DNA from: Cladophialophora immunda
Taxonomy: Eukaryota > Ascomycota > Eurotiomycetes > Chaetothyriales > Herpotrichiellaceae
Direction of reading: 5' to 3'
Assembly: GCF_000835495.1 (NCBI RefSeq)
Contig: NW_015622541.1
Location: 3,162,001-3,226,000, forward strand
Length of the DNA: 64,000 nucleotides
The position numbers and the translations under genes were made by a program. This document shows positions 1 to 10,692 of the stretch, one piece after another (within the stretch, counting starts at the first letter, position 1; every line of letters starts with the position of its first letter). Below the pieces are notes generated by a model. The model ran no database searches. It saw nothing but the letters and a program-made list of their open reading frames with translations, and had not been told where the DNA came from.

Positions 1-110
1 CGCTGGAACAACCCCGAGGCATCATCCAAACACACGTGAATATTTCTCAGATCTTGAGATAGATTCTTGAAAAACCACTCGGCGTATCTGACTGTCGAAG
101 ACAACTCAGC

Positions 111-1105
111 ATGGCGAGTCACGGGAAGACTCCATTGAAAGTCGGAGTGATTGGCCCAGCAGGATTCGGCGGCTCACATGTGTGCGTCGAATTGATTGAA
201 CGCGGGCATACTGTCGTAGGTATATCTCGACATCCCGAGAAGCTGGGCCGTCATCCTCGTTACGAGACTCGATCGGTGAATCTGGAAACCGCCACCATCG
301 AAAACATTGCTGCACTGTTTACCGGTCTGGATGTGCTCGTCAACGAATACGGCCCCCATTCCGCAGGTCATGAAGCTCTCCAATACAGTGCGTCACCCTG
401 AGAAACATGGGCAGAGCCGTGCTGATAGCGATCACAACAGGCCCTTTCCTCGAGCTCACCAGGAAGATTGTACTTGCAGCGCGGTCAGCCAAAGTTGGCT
501 ACTTCGTGATGGTGGGTGGCTGTGGAAGTCTGTACCTACCGAATCGCGGACACATGTGTGCGGTGGAAAGCAACGATTTCTGGATCGCCTATCGCAGAGG
601 CATCGCCGATAGCGAAGCACATACCGTCTACATGGAAGAGCGCCTTGGTCCAATGGGTGCTGATCTGCGATCTTACAGGAATGCACGCCGCGAGGAGAAG
701 GAGGGTCGAGCCTCAGCTACCACTCAACGTACCATCGATGAATACGAAGACTATGTCAGCAAATCCGACAGTGCGAAGATATTTGTGACGGCGTGCCGGA
801 CGAGTTTCATGTTTTTCGACGGCAACACGTCCTTTGACTGGACATTTGTGTCGCCCAGTGCACTGTATCGGCCTGGAAAAAGGACTGGTCAATGCAGGGT
901 TTGGTTCGACAGGCTCCCCTTGAAAGGAGATGAGAGCGATCCCACAAATCTAGAAGGGCGGCTGCTTGGTGTTTCAGCTGCCGATATGGCCATTGCAATT
1001 GTTGACGAGCTGGAGAACCCTACGAAAAAGGGTCGTCATTGGAGTGCCACTGGAGATCTCTCTGATGACACTCCCACTCCATCGTATGCAATGCTGAAAC
1101 AATGA
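111..1105 (+). CDS. NmrA-like NAD(P)-binding protein 1 (two exons)
   Basis: A Rossmann-fold protein of about 314 residues in the NmrA/isoflavone-reductase-like group of atypical SDRs. Near the N-terminus it has the glycine-rich GPAGFGG nucleotide-binding loop after a beta strand. I place an intron at 388-440 (GTGCGT donor, AG acceptor, 53 bases). It restores the frame from ...ALQYS to PFLELTRK, the same place and phase as an intron in the paralog at 20889-22116. That match is the main support for the model. Shared blocks with the paralog include YMEERLG, WTFVSP/WSFVSP and ALYRP. NmrA-like proteins either sense NAD(P) redox state or reduce small substrates; no catalytic YxxxK is obvious, so the reaction is unknown. 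It lies tail to tail with regulator 1. Its promoter is largely outside the window. Confidence 0.85.
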
Positions 1106-1178
1106 CGAGATACAACCCCCTCGATCATAACTACGCGGCTTATTATTCTTGGTCGTTCCCGGCTCTGCTGCCCATTGC

Positions 1179-4159
1179 TTAAGTATCACGCGCAGCTTGC
1201 TTCTTCATACACGTTTGCCAATTGAAGAAGTACCCATCCCATGCGGGGACATACTGCAGGAGGGATTGTGTGTTAGAAAGATCATATTCGGGTAGACCTT
1301 TTAGGGATTGATGGTTCGATTTGATGCAACTTACCACTCCAAACCCAGGTATCCGTGTAGAAGGTGGCGCGCCAACGAGCAAGCTCTGCTGCCAGTGATG
1401 TTTCTGATGAGACCAGAACATCTGCCTCCGCGAGAAGTTCCTTCAACCTCTGGATGAGGCGCCTCTCGGATGAATTCAAAGGATCATCTCGCTTTTGACG
1501 CATATCCATCGCGTGCACCCACTTGGTGACCAAAAGAGCTGGCCAAATCTCAGCGCAACGAAGGGGAATAGCTGGAGACCAACATACAACTGTCCCAAGA
1601 AGCCAACACGTGTTCTATGCTCCATGTCAGAGCTGCAGTCTTGCGGATCAGAAGCGTACCGGCGCGGACTGGAACGAGGAATCCGTCCAAGGCTCGAGCC
1701 ACGGCGTTGGTGGTGAGGTCGTCTCGGCGCTGAGGTTTGGTGACGTGGCTTCGTAGGATATCCATTACCTCGGTGGCATCACCTTTCAGCAGCAAGGTCG
1801 GATCGATCGATGAGAGGCTGGTACATGAGCGACAGTACGAGACTCGTAGGATGGCAAAACAGTTGAACAGGAATGGGCCCTCAGCCTCGCTCCAGGCGAA
1901 TTCATGTTCATTCCGACTTTGCAACAACATCTGTCGACATCTCGCTAATGCGGCCTCGGTCTGCAACCTCGCCGTTAGTGGGTTGTCCATGCCCTCCACG
2001 TCAGTGACAGCATTGTCGGCCCACAGGATGGTGCCCTGACTGCGGTGCCAGATTTGAACGGCAACTGCATGCATTGTAACCAGCGTGGCAAAAGGCGACC
2101 AGCTGCGCCACTCGTCAGGAAATCTTGTCAATGTCTCGCCGGAAACCAGCAATGATACTGCACCGCGGATGGTCATGGATTGACCAATGTCCTTGCTGCC
2201 AATAGCTTTCCGCCACCCAGACTCGCTAGAGGCATTCCAACGAATCTCGTCACTAGGCATCTCGATATCTACGTCCTGAACAACGTTGAAAGCAGCAGGT
2301 AGGCCATAAGTGATAGTGAGAAGATTGGTGAAGACGAAAATACCACAAAGTAGGCTATGCGCCTCAGCAAGTGTTTGCTCCATGCCAGCACCTTGCTTAC
2401 GAACTCACCGCTTTGTTTTCTCTCGCTCGACCCAGGCTGACCAAGAAGTTAGACGACTTCTTGCATCGCCAACCTTGACAAGCTTCAACCTTGCTCGGTA
2501 GTCCTGATTCATCGATTAGTGCATGACCGCTGACACTTGTCACGATCGAGCTTACATTGGTTAGCCAACCGACTCTCTCCACTGCAGTCCTTACAACCGC
2601 CGGCGAACCCGTGAACGTTGCAAAGAAGGTAAGAAGAAGACGGGTCTGGCTGAGCCACAGCGGGTGGAGAGATTCAGCCTGCGAAGTTGTAGTCGGATTG
2701 ACGCAGTCTTCCAGGAATCTGGAGTGACCGATGAGGTGTAACAACTCGTTATCTTCAACGGAAAGGGCCTGCTCGGCAGTCCTGTAGAGAGAAGCCGCCA
2801 CCCTTCGTTCCAGTCTGTAGAGTGCGCCAATGGAACAGATTGCCAGGATCAGAGGGGCCGGAGTCTTTTCGAGATCGAGTGATGGAATATGAAATAGGGG
2901 GAGATGGATGTGAAATGCGTTGAGGTACGCCTTAATGCACTTGTCTAGCGACGTGGTGCTAGGAATGTATAGTTTTGAGCTCTCAGAGCTGAAGCGAATT
3001 GAAAGGTCTTTAAGCATAATCGACCGAACAGCATCAGTGACGGTCGGACCAGAAAGCTCAGTACGATTCGAGTGAACGTCTGGCGGAGGTCGTTCTCGGG
3101 TAGAGGCTGCTTGTGATGGCCAGTCACGACCTCGGGCGAGGGAGGAGCTCTCCGAAGGAAGATTTGATCCGAAGTCCACGGCATGCTCCGGTAGAAGCTC
3201 AGCGGAAACGAGAAATTGATCTGCATCTAGCCCCATCAATGGGTCAAAAAGATCAAAGCAAATCTCATCAGTGGTATCGAAGGTGTCTCTCATGTTTGTA
3301 CCGTCCAAACAGATGGAATCGAGGAGTTGATTGGATTGTTGTGGTCGTGGTAAGGTTGGGAGCCGTATGCAACTATCGATTGTCTGCGATTCAGCAGGGC
3401 GAAGCACAGACGTGGATTGCATCGTCAACTGATCAGAGATGCTCCTCGGTGAGCTGTTGTCCGCGGGCCTCAGTGAATCGCACCAAGTGTCAGAAATTCC
3501 TGAGACCAGGGTCTGTGGGCCGACAGCAAGGGACAATCGTTGTAATTCAAGAGGGTTGGCAGACTCTTGCGGCGCATTTTCACGGGAAGCACTGCTATAT
3601 GGTAGAGGTGGAAAAGTAATGGCTTCTGTGTTCGCAGTTGAGGCTGCCGTGACAGCTGCGATTCTGTCAGTGTACTTGCCAATATGCAATTGAAAGTATC
3701 GACACAATACATAGGTCCTTTTTGCGGCTTGTGTCTCCTGCACCCCCGGATAGGCGTGAACTCGGAGCCTGAATCAATGATTCTTCTGCCGCATGGATAG
3801 TCCTTTTATGTCTTACTAGCAGATCACTTCACCAGGGCAGATTAGCAAGAATCAAACTATTTGGGATCTATGGATGACGACTGTGACGACCAATCATCAG
3901 GTCGTGTGTAATAGACATACCGGCGACCATAGCGTCGACGACAATATGGGCACGGGAATGGCTTCTCCTGTGTGTCTTTCCCATAGAAGTCAATCTCTTG
4001 CGATGGGCTTTGAAGATGGTCACACTCACGGCGGCGATGGTGTCTGATACAGTGCTCGTTTCGAGAAAACGCCCTGGAGCACACAGAACACACGTATGAC
4101 TTCTTAGAAGGAGCCCCTGCTGATGCAGATTTGTCTCGCGGTTGCACGTCCACAGCCAT
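1179..4159 (-). CDS. C2H2 zinc-finger regulator 1 with fungal_trans domain
   Basis: Likely cluster transcription factor. Two C2H2 fingers are only complete after splicing. The first finger spans an intron at 3976-4029 and ends in HHRRH followed by a TQEKPF linker. The second is CPYC...RRDLLVRHKRTIH after an intron at 3827-3920. A Ser/Pro/Thr-rich region follows, then the fungal-specific domain with GALY and a W-x-x-W-V-x-x-E block ending KTKR. Further introns are inferred at 2504-2555, 2355-2408 and 1539-1587. One intron between about 3720 and 3660 must join two frames but its exact ends are unresolved (a weak GTATTG donor gives 55 bases). The last intron (1298-1334) would be only 37 bases; without it the protein stops at 1282. 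No Zn2Cys6 motif was found. It is divergent from alpha/beta hydrolase 1 across a 1.2 kb gap. Confidence 0.85.
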
Positions 4160-5377
4160 CTTCGTGGGCTTTCACAACAGACATTCACGTGTTGGAGCTG
4201 TGCGTGTATGGGATTGACTCGTTGATTGTCAAATGGGTAGTCGATAAGGTCTGAGGAACTATCAGAGGGCAGCTCTCCCAGCCACGAAACGTGAAAGGCA
4301 AAGCCGCGGCAAAGTCCCCGCGCCCACAACAGGTGGGATGGTCCCGGTGTCGGAAGAGACAAGTTACCGGGCGCCAATGATAGACCAGCTTTACCTCCGT
4401 GGCTGTGCTTCGCTGGAGGCGATTTTTAGGGCCAGGATTAACAGGTGGTCCTTTAAAGACTGAAGCGAGTATGGGGAAACGCTGAACAAACAGCGCTTGA
4501 GCAAGATCATGAACTAGTCTATCTATCTGTACATAGTCTTAGGCCATACCTAATCGTTTATATAAAAATCGTAGTGCCTAGAGAAGGCTTCTCCTGAATC
4601 CGACTAGATAGATCTCTTAGGGGTACTATACAGGATGCCGTTTAATCGACGTCCCTAAGGCGAGCCTTCGCCGGAGATCTTCAGGAGGATTGTCGACAGG
4701 AAATGCATCCACCCGCATGGGATGGGCAAAGAGGGAGTACTACCTGTAAACACTCAGCTATTCTTTCTTGTAGACTCGGCCCTGACGTTGGCGACTAAGC
4801 CTTTCGGACCACGTCTAACATTCCTTGTGATTGATCGAGACCATTTGCGGCAACTCTCGAAGATTCACCAGTGTTTGGTTCCATCTTGCAAAAAGTCATC
4901 GAGATGATTACTTCAACCCGCACCCCAGACCACAGCCATTGGACCAGTCAGGTGTCTTCCACTCACTTCCCCAGATGGTCTCTCGGGTTCCTTCAGTGCT
5001 GAACATGTGGCGAAAATGTGGTGAAAAGCCGAAGCTGGAGACCAACGCCACTTTCCCCACACTCCACACACATACGCCACAGCTCACTTCTCGACTACTA
5101 CCCCACCTCCGCCTCCAGCTTCCCATTCTCTTCCCCCTTTTACCATATTTTGTGCAGACGTAGACAATGGCCAGAATTGAATGTGAGTGCCTTCGGCCTT
5201 AGATAGTACTTTCCATAGAGATTGGAAGGCCTCTGGACTCTTGCCAAACGCGCCTTCTTAGCATTCGTGGGGTTCACCGTAAGAGGTTGACAAGCATAAG
5301 TCTATCGACACGGCATTAGAACTCGAAGGGCCTCCCGCCCGTAGAGGAATCCTCTTGTCACTGCGTAGTGAACCGTC
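4160..5377. promoter_or_regulatory. Divergent intergenic region, regulator 1 / hydrolase 1
   Basis: A long shared upstream region with no convincing gene; the open frames inside have no family features. It holds a pyrimidine-rich stretch at about 5040-5160, typical just upstream of fungal transcription starts, and a TTTCCCCACA sequence at about 5053-5062, close to the recurrent CCCCACAT word. Confidence 0.5.
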
Positions 5378-6349
5378 ATGGCTTGGTCACCGCATTATCG
5401 AAAGCCAGGAGACCCAGATCCCGGCTGCTACATTACCCATCCAAATGGTCAGACGTCCTTCTACCATCTCGATAACTTTACGGATCCTTGGGTGCCACTA
5501 TCCCAAAAACAAGTGATTCTGATCCAACACGGCTGCGCACACACGAGCGAGTTCTTCTACCATTTCGTTCCTCGGCTTTCGAGGAACTACGTTGTGATAA
5601 GACGTGATGCCAGAGGCCACGGACGGTCCTCATACCCCAAGCGACTGGCGCCTTGGAGCGATCAGACCAAAAATGAATACGAGAACGGATACAAGTATAC
5701 GGATGAAACCATTGTCGACGAAATCGTGGACTTCCTCGACCAGCTAGGAGTTCAGAAAGTCCACTTTCTGGCCGAAGCTACCTCTGGAGAGATTGGAATG
5801 ATATTCGCCGCAAGATACCCAAACCGAATCACTTCTCTTGTTACAATGTCGTCCCCATCAATGCTGCCACCAGCCGCCATTGACCTTTTCTGCGTTGGTC
5901 GACGGTCATGGCCGGAGGCAGTGATCGAGCTTGGTCCTCGTGGCTGGGGTGAGGAGATGGCAAAACGTCCTGGTACGCTACCAGTCCAGCTAGGGAAAGA
6001 CTACCTGAACTGGTGGTACAAGCAGGCGGAGGCTATACCTGCGGAAGGTCTTGCGGGCTATGTGATCTTCCTCACCACATTGACGGCTCGACCATATCTC
6101 AAGAAGGTCAAGTGCCCAACGTTGATTCTGGCTCCCACGAACAGTGCAGCTGTTCCCATGGAGGAGTCCCGATTCATATCGTCCCAGATTGAAGGATCAA
6201 AGCTTGTGTCGATTAATGCTCCAGGACATGAGATTTATGTTGAAGCCGCCGATGCTTGTCTTGATGTTGTGATTGAGTTCTACGAGAGCCTGGGGGCAAA
6301 GAAAGGATACGAAGTGACCGCGAATGGTGACATGAGTGACCATGAATAG
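5378..6349 (+). CDS. Alpha/beta hydrolase 1, nucleophile serine missing
   Basis: An intronless 323-residue alpha/beta-hydrolase-fold protein. The oxyanion-region strand QVILIQHG, the RRDARGHGRS block and a C-terminal PGHEIYVE carrying the expected catalytic histidine are all present. The nucleophile elbow, which reads HFLGESTSG in the paralog at 25364-26305, here reads HFLAEATSG. Both the first glycine and the serine are alanine (GCT codon in place of TCT). The candidate acid region VPMEES is kept. Either the protein is a pseudoenzyme or binding protein, or it uses another residue, for instance the serine two positions on. Length and all other blocks are intact with no stop or frameshift, so it is not simply decaying. 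The close paralog suggests an ester, lactone or C-C bond substrate; this is inference. Confidence 0.9.
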   Translation: MAWSPHYRKPGDPDPGCYITHPNGQTSFYHLDNFTDPWVPLSQKQVILIQHGCAHTSEFFYHFVPRLSRNYVVIRRDARGHGRSSYPKRLAPWSDQTKNEYENGYKYTDETIVDEIVDFLDQLGVQKVHFLAEATSGEIGMIFAARYPNRITSLVTMSSPSMLPPAAIDLFCVGRRSWPEAVIELGPRGWGEEMAKRPGTLPVQLGKDYLNWWYKQAEAIPAEGLAGYVIFLTTLTARPYLKKVKCPTLILAPTNSAAVPMEESRFISSQIEGSKLVSINAPGHEIYVEAADACLDVVIEFYESLGAKKGYEVTANGDMSDHE

Positions 6350-6676
6350 ACGGAGTGCTTGTTGACATTCTGAAATCTCATCCAATCGACGAGATTAGAA
6401 GATGTATTGTCGCGTGGTGTGTAGCAGGGCTTATCCCACCAATCCGACAATTAGATACTTCGGATCGTGGCTTCGTTCTCACAAACTTGATCCCTCCACC
6501 CGCGAGGCAATGTGGGGGATTGCTAGCGCGAGAAACCATTATTGGAGCAAGACGTATTTGCATACATCCAACTCATGTGCTTGATCTTTAATGTATTCAT
6601 TCACACCGTCTGCAAAGTGCCTTGAAGCGAAAGCTCACTCTGTCACACTATAAGCAAGACGTAGTAAGCAGCCAAG
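6350..6676. promoter_or_regulatory. Intergenic region before the beta-hydroxyacid dehydrogenase
   Basis: No gene seen. It contains one copy of the ATGTGGGG word at 6510-6517, about 160 bases upstream of the next start codon. Confidence 0.45.
6510..6517 (-). promoter_or_regulatory. CCCCACAT motif, copy 1
   Basis: ATGTGGGG on the plus strand, inside an AATGTGGGGG context. It includes GTGGGG, which fits the CreA consensus SYGGRG. It is one of eight intergenic copies. Confidence 0.4.
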
Positions 6677-7746
6677 ATGAGTGATAATTATCTTTTCGTT
6701 GGTAAGGAAGCTCTCTACGTTTGACGACCGTGGCGCTGATGCCGATTGTTGCGTAGGATTGGGCGCAATTGGGTATCCTATGGCCAGTAACATTCGTAAA
6801 AGAATACCGAGCACTTCAACGCTCTACATCTATGATGTGTATGTCCCGACACTGGAGCGGTTCGTGGCTGAATATGGTGCCCTTGGTCCCATTAAGGCCG
6901 TCAAATCTGTCAAGGAGGGAGCAGCCGACGCAAAGGTGGTCATCTCGATCGTCCCGACGGCTGATAATGTTCGACAAGTGTACCTGGATGAAACCTCCGG
7001 CTTGATTGGAGCTGGAAAGGAACCGGAGAGATTGATTCTGGAGTGCAGTACCATTGAGTCTGCGAAATCGAAGGAGATCGGCGAGAAGTTGAAAGAAGGT
7101 GGATATGGAACTTATGTCGATACTCCCGTCTCGGTGTGTCATGCTCTCCTTCTGACAGTAATTGTGTTCACCCAAAGTACTGACTGGCTTCAATCTATAG
7201 GGTGGCGTCATAGTTGCCGGAGCAGGGACACTTTCATTCATGATCGGTGCCGCAAAAGGTTCGTCTGGGCACGAGAGAATTCACGAGGTCCTCTCCATGA
7301 TGGGTTCACCAGCGAAGTTCTTCTGGTGTGGAAAACTGGGCGTCGCCCTTGCAGCAAAGATTGCCAACAATTATTTGTCCTGTTCGTTCCTCCTGCTCAT
7401 CGTTGAAGCCTTCGCTATGGGCGTCCGCTGTGGCGTTGACCCACATATTCTTCATGAAGTCATTCAGAACTCCAGTGGACAGAGTTTCATGGGTGACCAC
7501 GTCTGTCCAGTGCCTGGAGTGGTCTCCCATGCACCAAGCAGCAATAACTGGAAGCTGGGGTTCAAGACGCAGATGATGATCAAGGACGTCGGGTTGGGAG
7601 CCGAAGCTGCGAGGCAGGTGGGGATTGAACCAAGGATGGCAGATACGGCGATCGCGATCTGGAAGGAGGCAGCGCAGGATCCAAGGTGCGTGGATAAGGA
7701 TGGATCGAGCATTTGGCTGCGTATAAACGATATCAAGGACGAGTAG
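6677..7746 (+). CDS. Beta-hydroxyacid dehydrogenase (3-hydroxyisobutyrate dehydrogenase / 6PGDH-like)
   Basis: NAD(P)-dependent oxidation of a beta-hydroxy acid, or the reverse reduction, is the family reaction. The start is a tiny 25-base exon (MSDNYLFV), followed by an intron at 6702-6756. This reconstitutes the dinucleotide-binding motif GLGAIGYPMA at residues 9-18, which the raw frame lacks. A second intron at 7134-7200 rejoins the substrate loop TPVSGGVIVAGAGTL. The catalytic lysine block AAKIANNYL (KxxNN) follows at the start of the all-helical domain. Length is about 315 residues, usual for the family. Possible substrates are 3-hydroxyisobutyrate-like or tartronate-like acids released by ring or side-chain degradation. 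A CCCCACAT word lies upstream. No mitochondrial presequence is visible, so a cytosolic location is likely, unlike true valine-pathway HIBADH. Confidence 0.92.
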
Positions 7747-8073
7747 ATAATAAATGACGCGAACGACTTCTCACTCTCGATTGAAGGAAATGTGCAATAC
7801 AGACTTCCTTGGGTCGATCTATTTACAACCACGTTTGACAATTATACAACCAGCTGGAAGCACTTTTCAACGCACGAGCCGCTGCCCGAAACCAACAGTC
7901 ATCTTTCCTGAGGGTGAAATGTTGTAGCTCTCTGCCGCTCATAGCTCAAGATAATATGAACTCAATCTCCACCGTTGTCACTGAATGGGGAAGACAATCG
8001 ACTCGTAGCACACGACCATCGCAAAGTTTCGTGACTCAGATTCAATATCGGTCATGACTACTTGGATCGCCAC
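7747..8073. other. Intergenic, no gene seen
   Basis: A short region between the end of the dehydrogenase and the C-terminal side of the broken transporter. Nothing recognisable was found. Confidence 0.4.
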
Positions 8074-8924
8074 TCAGAACGAGTAGCAGAAGTTGTTGTT
8101 GTTGTTGTTGTTGTTGTTGTCTGCTAGACCTGTAAATGGTTGTCCTGTCTTCTGCGGTCTGTGTATCGTATCTCTGTGTGCATTGCGGACTGCCTGTCCG
8201 GCGAGGATTGCATAGACCTGGCAGATGATGATACTCACGAAAGAAGAGCGGTAGTGGCACTGTGCCTTGAAGAGGGGAGAACTCACGATGTTCCCTGCGC
8301 AGTATGCCACAAACACCATGGAGTTAGTCGCCGACTTCTCGGTGTGCCCCGAGGCATTGGCGGCCAGGGAGGCGAGGATGAGATTGGCATACCCGACGTA
8401 GAAGCTGTTGAGGTAGTACCTAACCGAGAAGATGCTGGTACTGCTGCGTGAAGTACAGAAGATGACGGAGCTTCCAATGACAGAGACGGCAATCATAGCT
8501 GACTAGGAGACCGATCATAGCCACAGCGCCGTTGGACGACCACCAAAATGGTGACCCTGAAGGCACTCTCCTGCTGTGTATACCGCTGACCGCAGGTAAT
8601 GACGAACGAGGGAGCAACGTCGGGATCGATACGTTCGCTTGAAAGAATAGTCTCATTTGAAGAACAAATACTCACCTCGCAGAAGCCCAGGAAGAACTGC
8701 TGAATCAGAACACTGGAACAGGCCATCGTACTGGAATAGTCAGCGAAGCAACGCATTGTACTCATGCGTGCAAGGCTGTCCTCGATCCCCCAAGTCAGAA
8801 ATGTTAGCCAGTCCTTCTCAACAACTTCCTGATGAGACATCTCCAAATTTGCCCACACTATGTAATGGCGGTAACCCCAGATGCTCGGCAAGTTCTGAAG
8901 GCTGCCATCTGGCGGCCGGAACAT
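8074..8924 (-). pseudogene. Relic of an allantoate-permease-type MFS transporter
   Basis: Fragments of an anion:cation symporter (Dal5-like) MFS protein in order but broken. A QFFLGFCEV segment (end of TM4 region) is followed by a normal-looking GTGAGT donor. Then come a degenerate PSF...YTQQESAFRV segment, a frameshift into FWWSSNGAVAMIG, and, directly afterwards, the late segment YVGYANLILASLAANASGHTEKSATNSM with YCAGNI. The intervening middle transmembrane segments (roughly TM5-TM8) are missing. No N-terminal TM1-TM3 part can be found upstream. The terminal part contains a run of nine asparagines encoded by an AAC microsatellite. I read this as a decayed and internally deleted copy; the intact transporter at 49887-51598 belongs to the same family. 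Confidence 0.75.
8092..8120. repeat. (GTT)n trinucleotide microsatellite
   Basis: Nearly ten uninterrupted GTT units. Read on the minus strand they would encode poly-asparagine at the tail of the transporter relic. Confidence 0.95.
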
Positions 8925-9156
8925 TCAGTCTGCGTTATTGCACGAACGTTACACAATAGAAGAAAAAGGCGAAAGTTTTGAAGCACGGCTGCTCTCGTTT
9001 GTGGCGCATCCTACCCTGAGAGAGTCGAATGCTCCATATGTTATAGAAAGGATGCCGAATCAGAGATGTGGAATGTCTTCGAAGACCAGAACCAGACGTA
9101 CCACAGGAAATGCGAGGCCGAGGGACAATAAGATACCAGATCAATTGCCTAAAACT

Positions 9157-10099
9157 CTACTTGAAGAAGCACACCGTTCTGATCTCCACACTTTCCCTCG
9201 GCTTTGTCCCTTCCACGTCGTTGTGGAAGGCGCAGTGAGGCACCCGCCACGGTCTTTCCTTGTTGGAGTCGTACAGCGTAAACAGCATCACTTCATCCTT
9301 GGCCATGTTGCTAAAATATGTCCAGTAGTGATTTGGGTTGTACGTGAAAAGAGAGCCCTCAGGGTGCATAGGGTCGTAGGGCAGATCCTCAGGGAGGTTG
9401 TCGAGATCGGGAATCTTGTCGCAGTATATCAGGTGGTTGACGACCCCTTCGGTGTCACTGATGGAGTCGCCCCTGCACAAAGCCAGAGGCCAATTCTGCG
9501 GACCGGGACTAGTAGCACGCCAGAGGTTGATCAGTTTGTACCGCTTGTAGTCGTTGATGTCCAATCTGTTCTTCTTCGCGAAGTCGGCGGCTAGGCATTC
9601 CGCGCGGATTGGAGTGTAGTCGACATGGACGTCGGACGCGGGAGGTTGATCATTCCATGCAGAGTCAGTCTTGTTTGGATCTTTGTCGTGCGTGGTGCGT
9701 CGGACAGGGGCAAATACAATGACCTCGTCGGCGCCGGTCAAACTCTTGGTCAGCTCACGGATTTCGTCTGTGTAGGTGGTGTTGAGCTCCTCCATATTAG
9801 ACCAATCTTTGACCTACCGCGTCTTTGTCAGCCCTTAATTTCCCCCAGGTCACAGGAAGACATGATCAACGTACTCCGGACTCATGGCTAACCAGCTGAT
9901 AGCCCGTTGTTTCAAGGGTGTATTTGTCCTTCTCCGGGCGTATATCGTGGACCAGGACCTTTTTCGTCTCGTATTTCCCAGTGTTCACCTCACTACCGGC
10001 TGCCATATATCTCCTGTTAATCTTTGAGTCGGGCCGGATGTATTCCATGGTGGTGAACCGGTCCGTTGTATGTGTGGCTGTCATGGTTGCGGTGGCCAT
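9157..10099 (-). CDS. CmcJ/AsaB-like (GA4-desaturase family) enzyme
   Basis: A protein of 293 residues in the fungal family related to cephamycin CmcJ and the aspergillic-acid protein AsaB, usually annotated as hydroxylase/methyltransferase or GA4 desaturase-like. Visible family blocks are VHVDYTP in the middle, INLWRA, the PLALCRGDSI segment, and a C-terminal PHCAFH followed by RESVEIRT. One intron at 9814-9874 (GTACGT donor, TAG acceptor, 61 bases) joins HESG to VKDWSN in phase 0. The histidine-aspartate pair in VHVD could bind iron as in 2-oxoglutarate-dependent oxygenases, but the chemistry of most members is untested. It is divergent from metallo-beta-lactamase 1, so the two may share a promoter. 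A role in oxidising a pathway intermediate is inference. Confidence 0.88.
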
Positions 10100-10347
10100 T
10101 TTGGTAAAATCTGGAGCTCCGTCACTAAAAAATCAAGATCGTGTTATGCTTTTGAAACCTCATGAAAGGATTATAGGTCGCTGTCGATTTCTCGCGAGCC
10201 ATTCTCCTGATGGTATAAAGTTATATAGCCAGACTTTGCCAACTGATGCGCGTTCAAATTGAGGACGGGGTTCGGATGTGGATTTTCCCGACCGGGCAAC
10301 ATGCCCTCCCCCACGTTCCCCCTTGCACAGGTGGGCGAATCTGGGGT

Positions 10348-10650
10348 TTATCGACACAGGCCCGACGCCTCGCCACTTGGTGGCAGATCATGAAACCCAG
10401 TAGGGAGGATCAGCCACTTGTAGGTCTCAACAGTTGTTCCCTCTATACTGCACGCGTCAGTAAGTAAATCCTCGGCCTCGGCGTCCATCAGAAGCACTCT
10501 AAGCTGCACGAAAGGTAGTGTGGGCAGTGGGATGCGGTAGTCAATCTCGAAGCCGAAGGTTCTATATCCGGTAGCCTTGATATAATCTGGTACAACGACG
10601 TGTGCGTTATACTCCGTTGACCGTGCTGGGCAGTGGAACACGACTAACAT
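10348..10650 (-). CDS. Unassigned small ORF
   Basis: An open frame of 100 codons lying between the CmcJ-like gene and metallo-beta-lactamase 1. The composition looks protein-like (HVVVPDYIKATGYRTF, then a proline-rich PLPTLPFVQ and an acidic MDAEAEDLL). I do not recognise a family. It may be the remnant of a larger gene, since no good downstream exon was found. It overlaps the region expected to serve as the promoter of the divergent pair. Confidence 0.3.
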   Translation of the reverse strand: MLVVFHCPARSTEYNAHVVVPDYIKATGYRTFGFEIDYRIPLPTLPFVQLRVLLMDAEAEDLLTDACSIEGTTVETYKWLILPTGFHDLPPSGEASGLCR

Positions 10651-10692
10651 TTCTTTTACTCATAGCAACTGCGCTGCCCAGCGACAAGTATA

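Noticed and set aside
1254..1334. An 81-base intron at the 3' end of regulator 1, with a fine CTGCAG acceptor and CTAAC branch point
   Set aside because: The joined exons are out of phase. The shorter 1298-1334 intron keeps the frame, although 37 bases is unusually short.
3767..3920. A direct 154-base intron joining regulator 1's second exon to the long frame
   Set aside because: It is in phase but would destroy the second zinc finger, whereas the exon starting at 3826 gives a perfect DLLVRHKRTIH.
5167..5202. Small ATG followed by a GTGAGT donor just before hydrolase 1, suggesting a short first exon
   Set aside because: No acceptor gives a sensible in-frame joint, and the paralog starts at the equivalent of 5378.
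8938..9594. Plus-strand 218-codon open frame
   Set aside because: Antisense to the well-supported CmcJ-like gene and arginine/valine-rich like a shadow frame.
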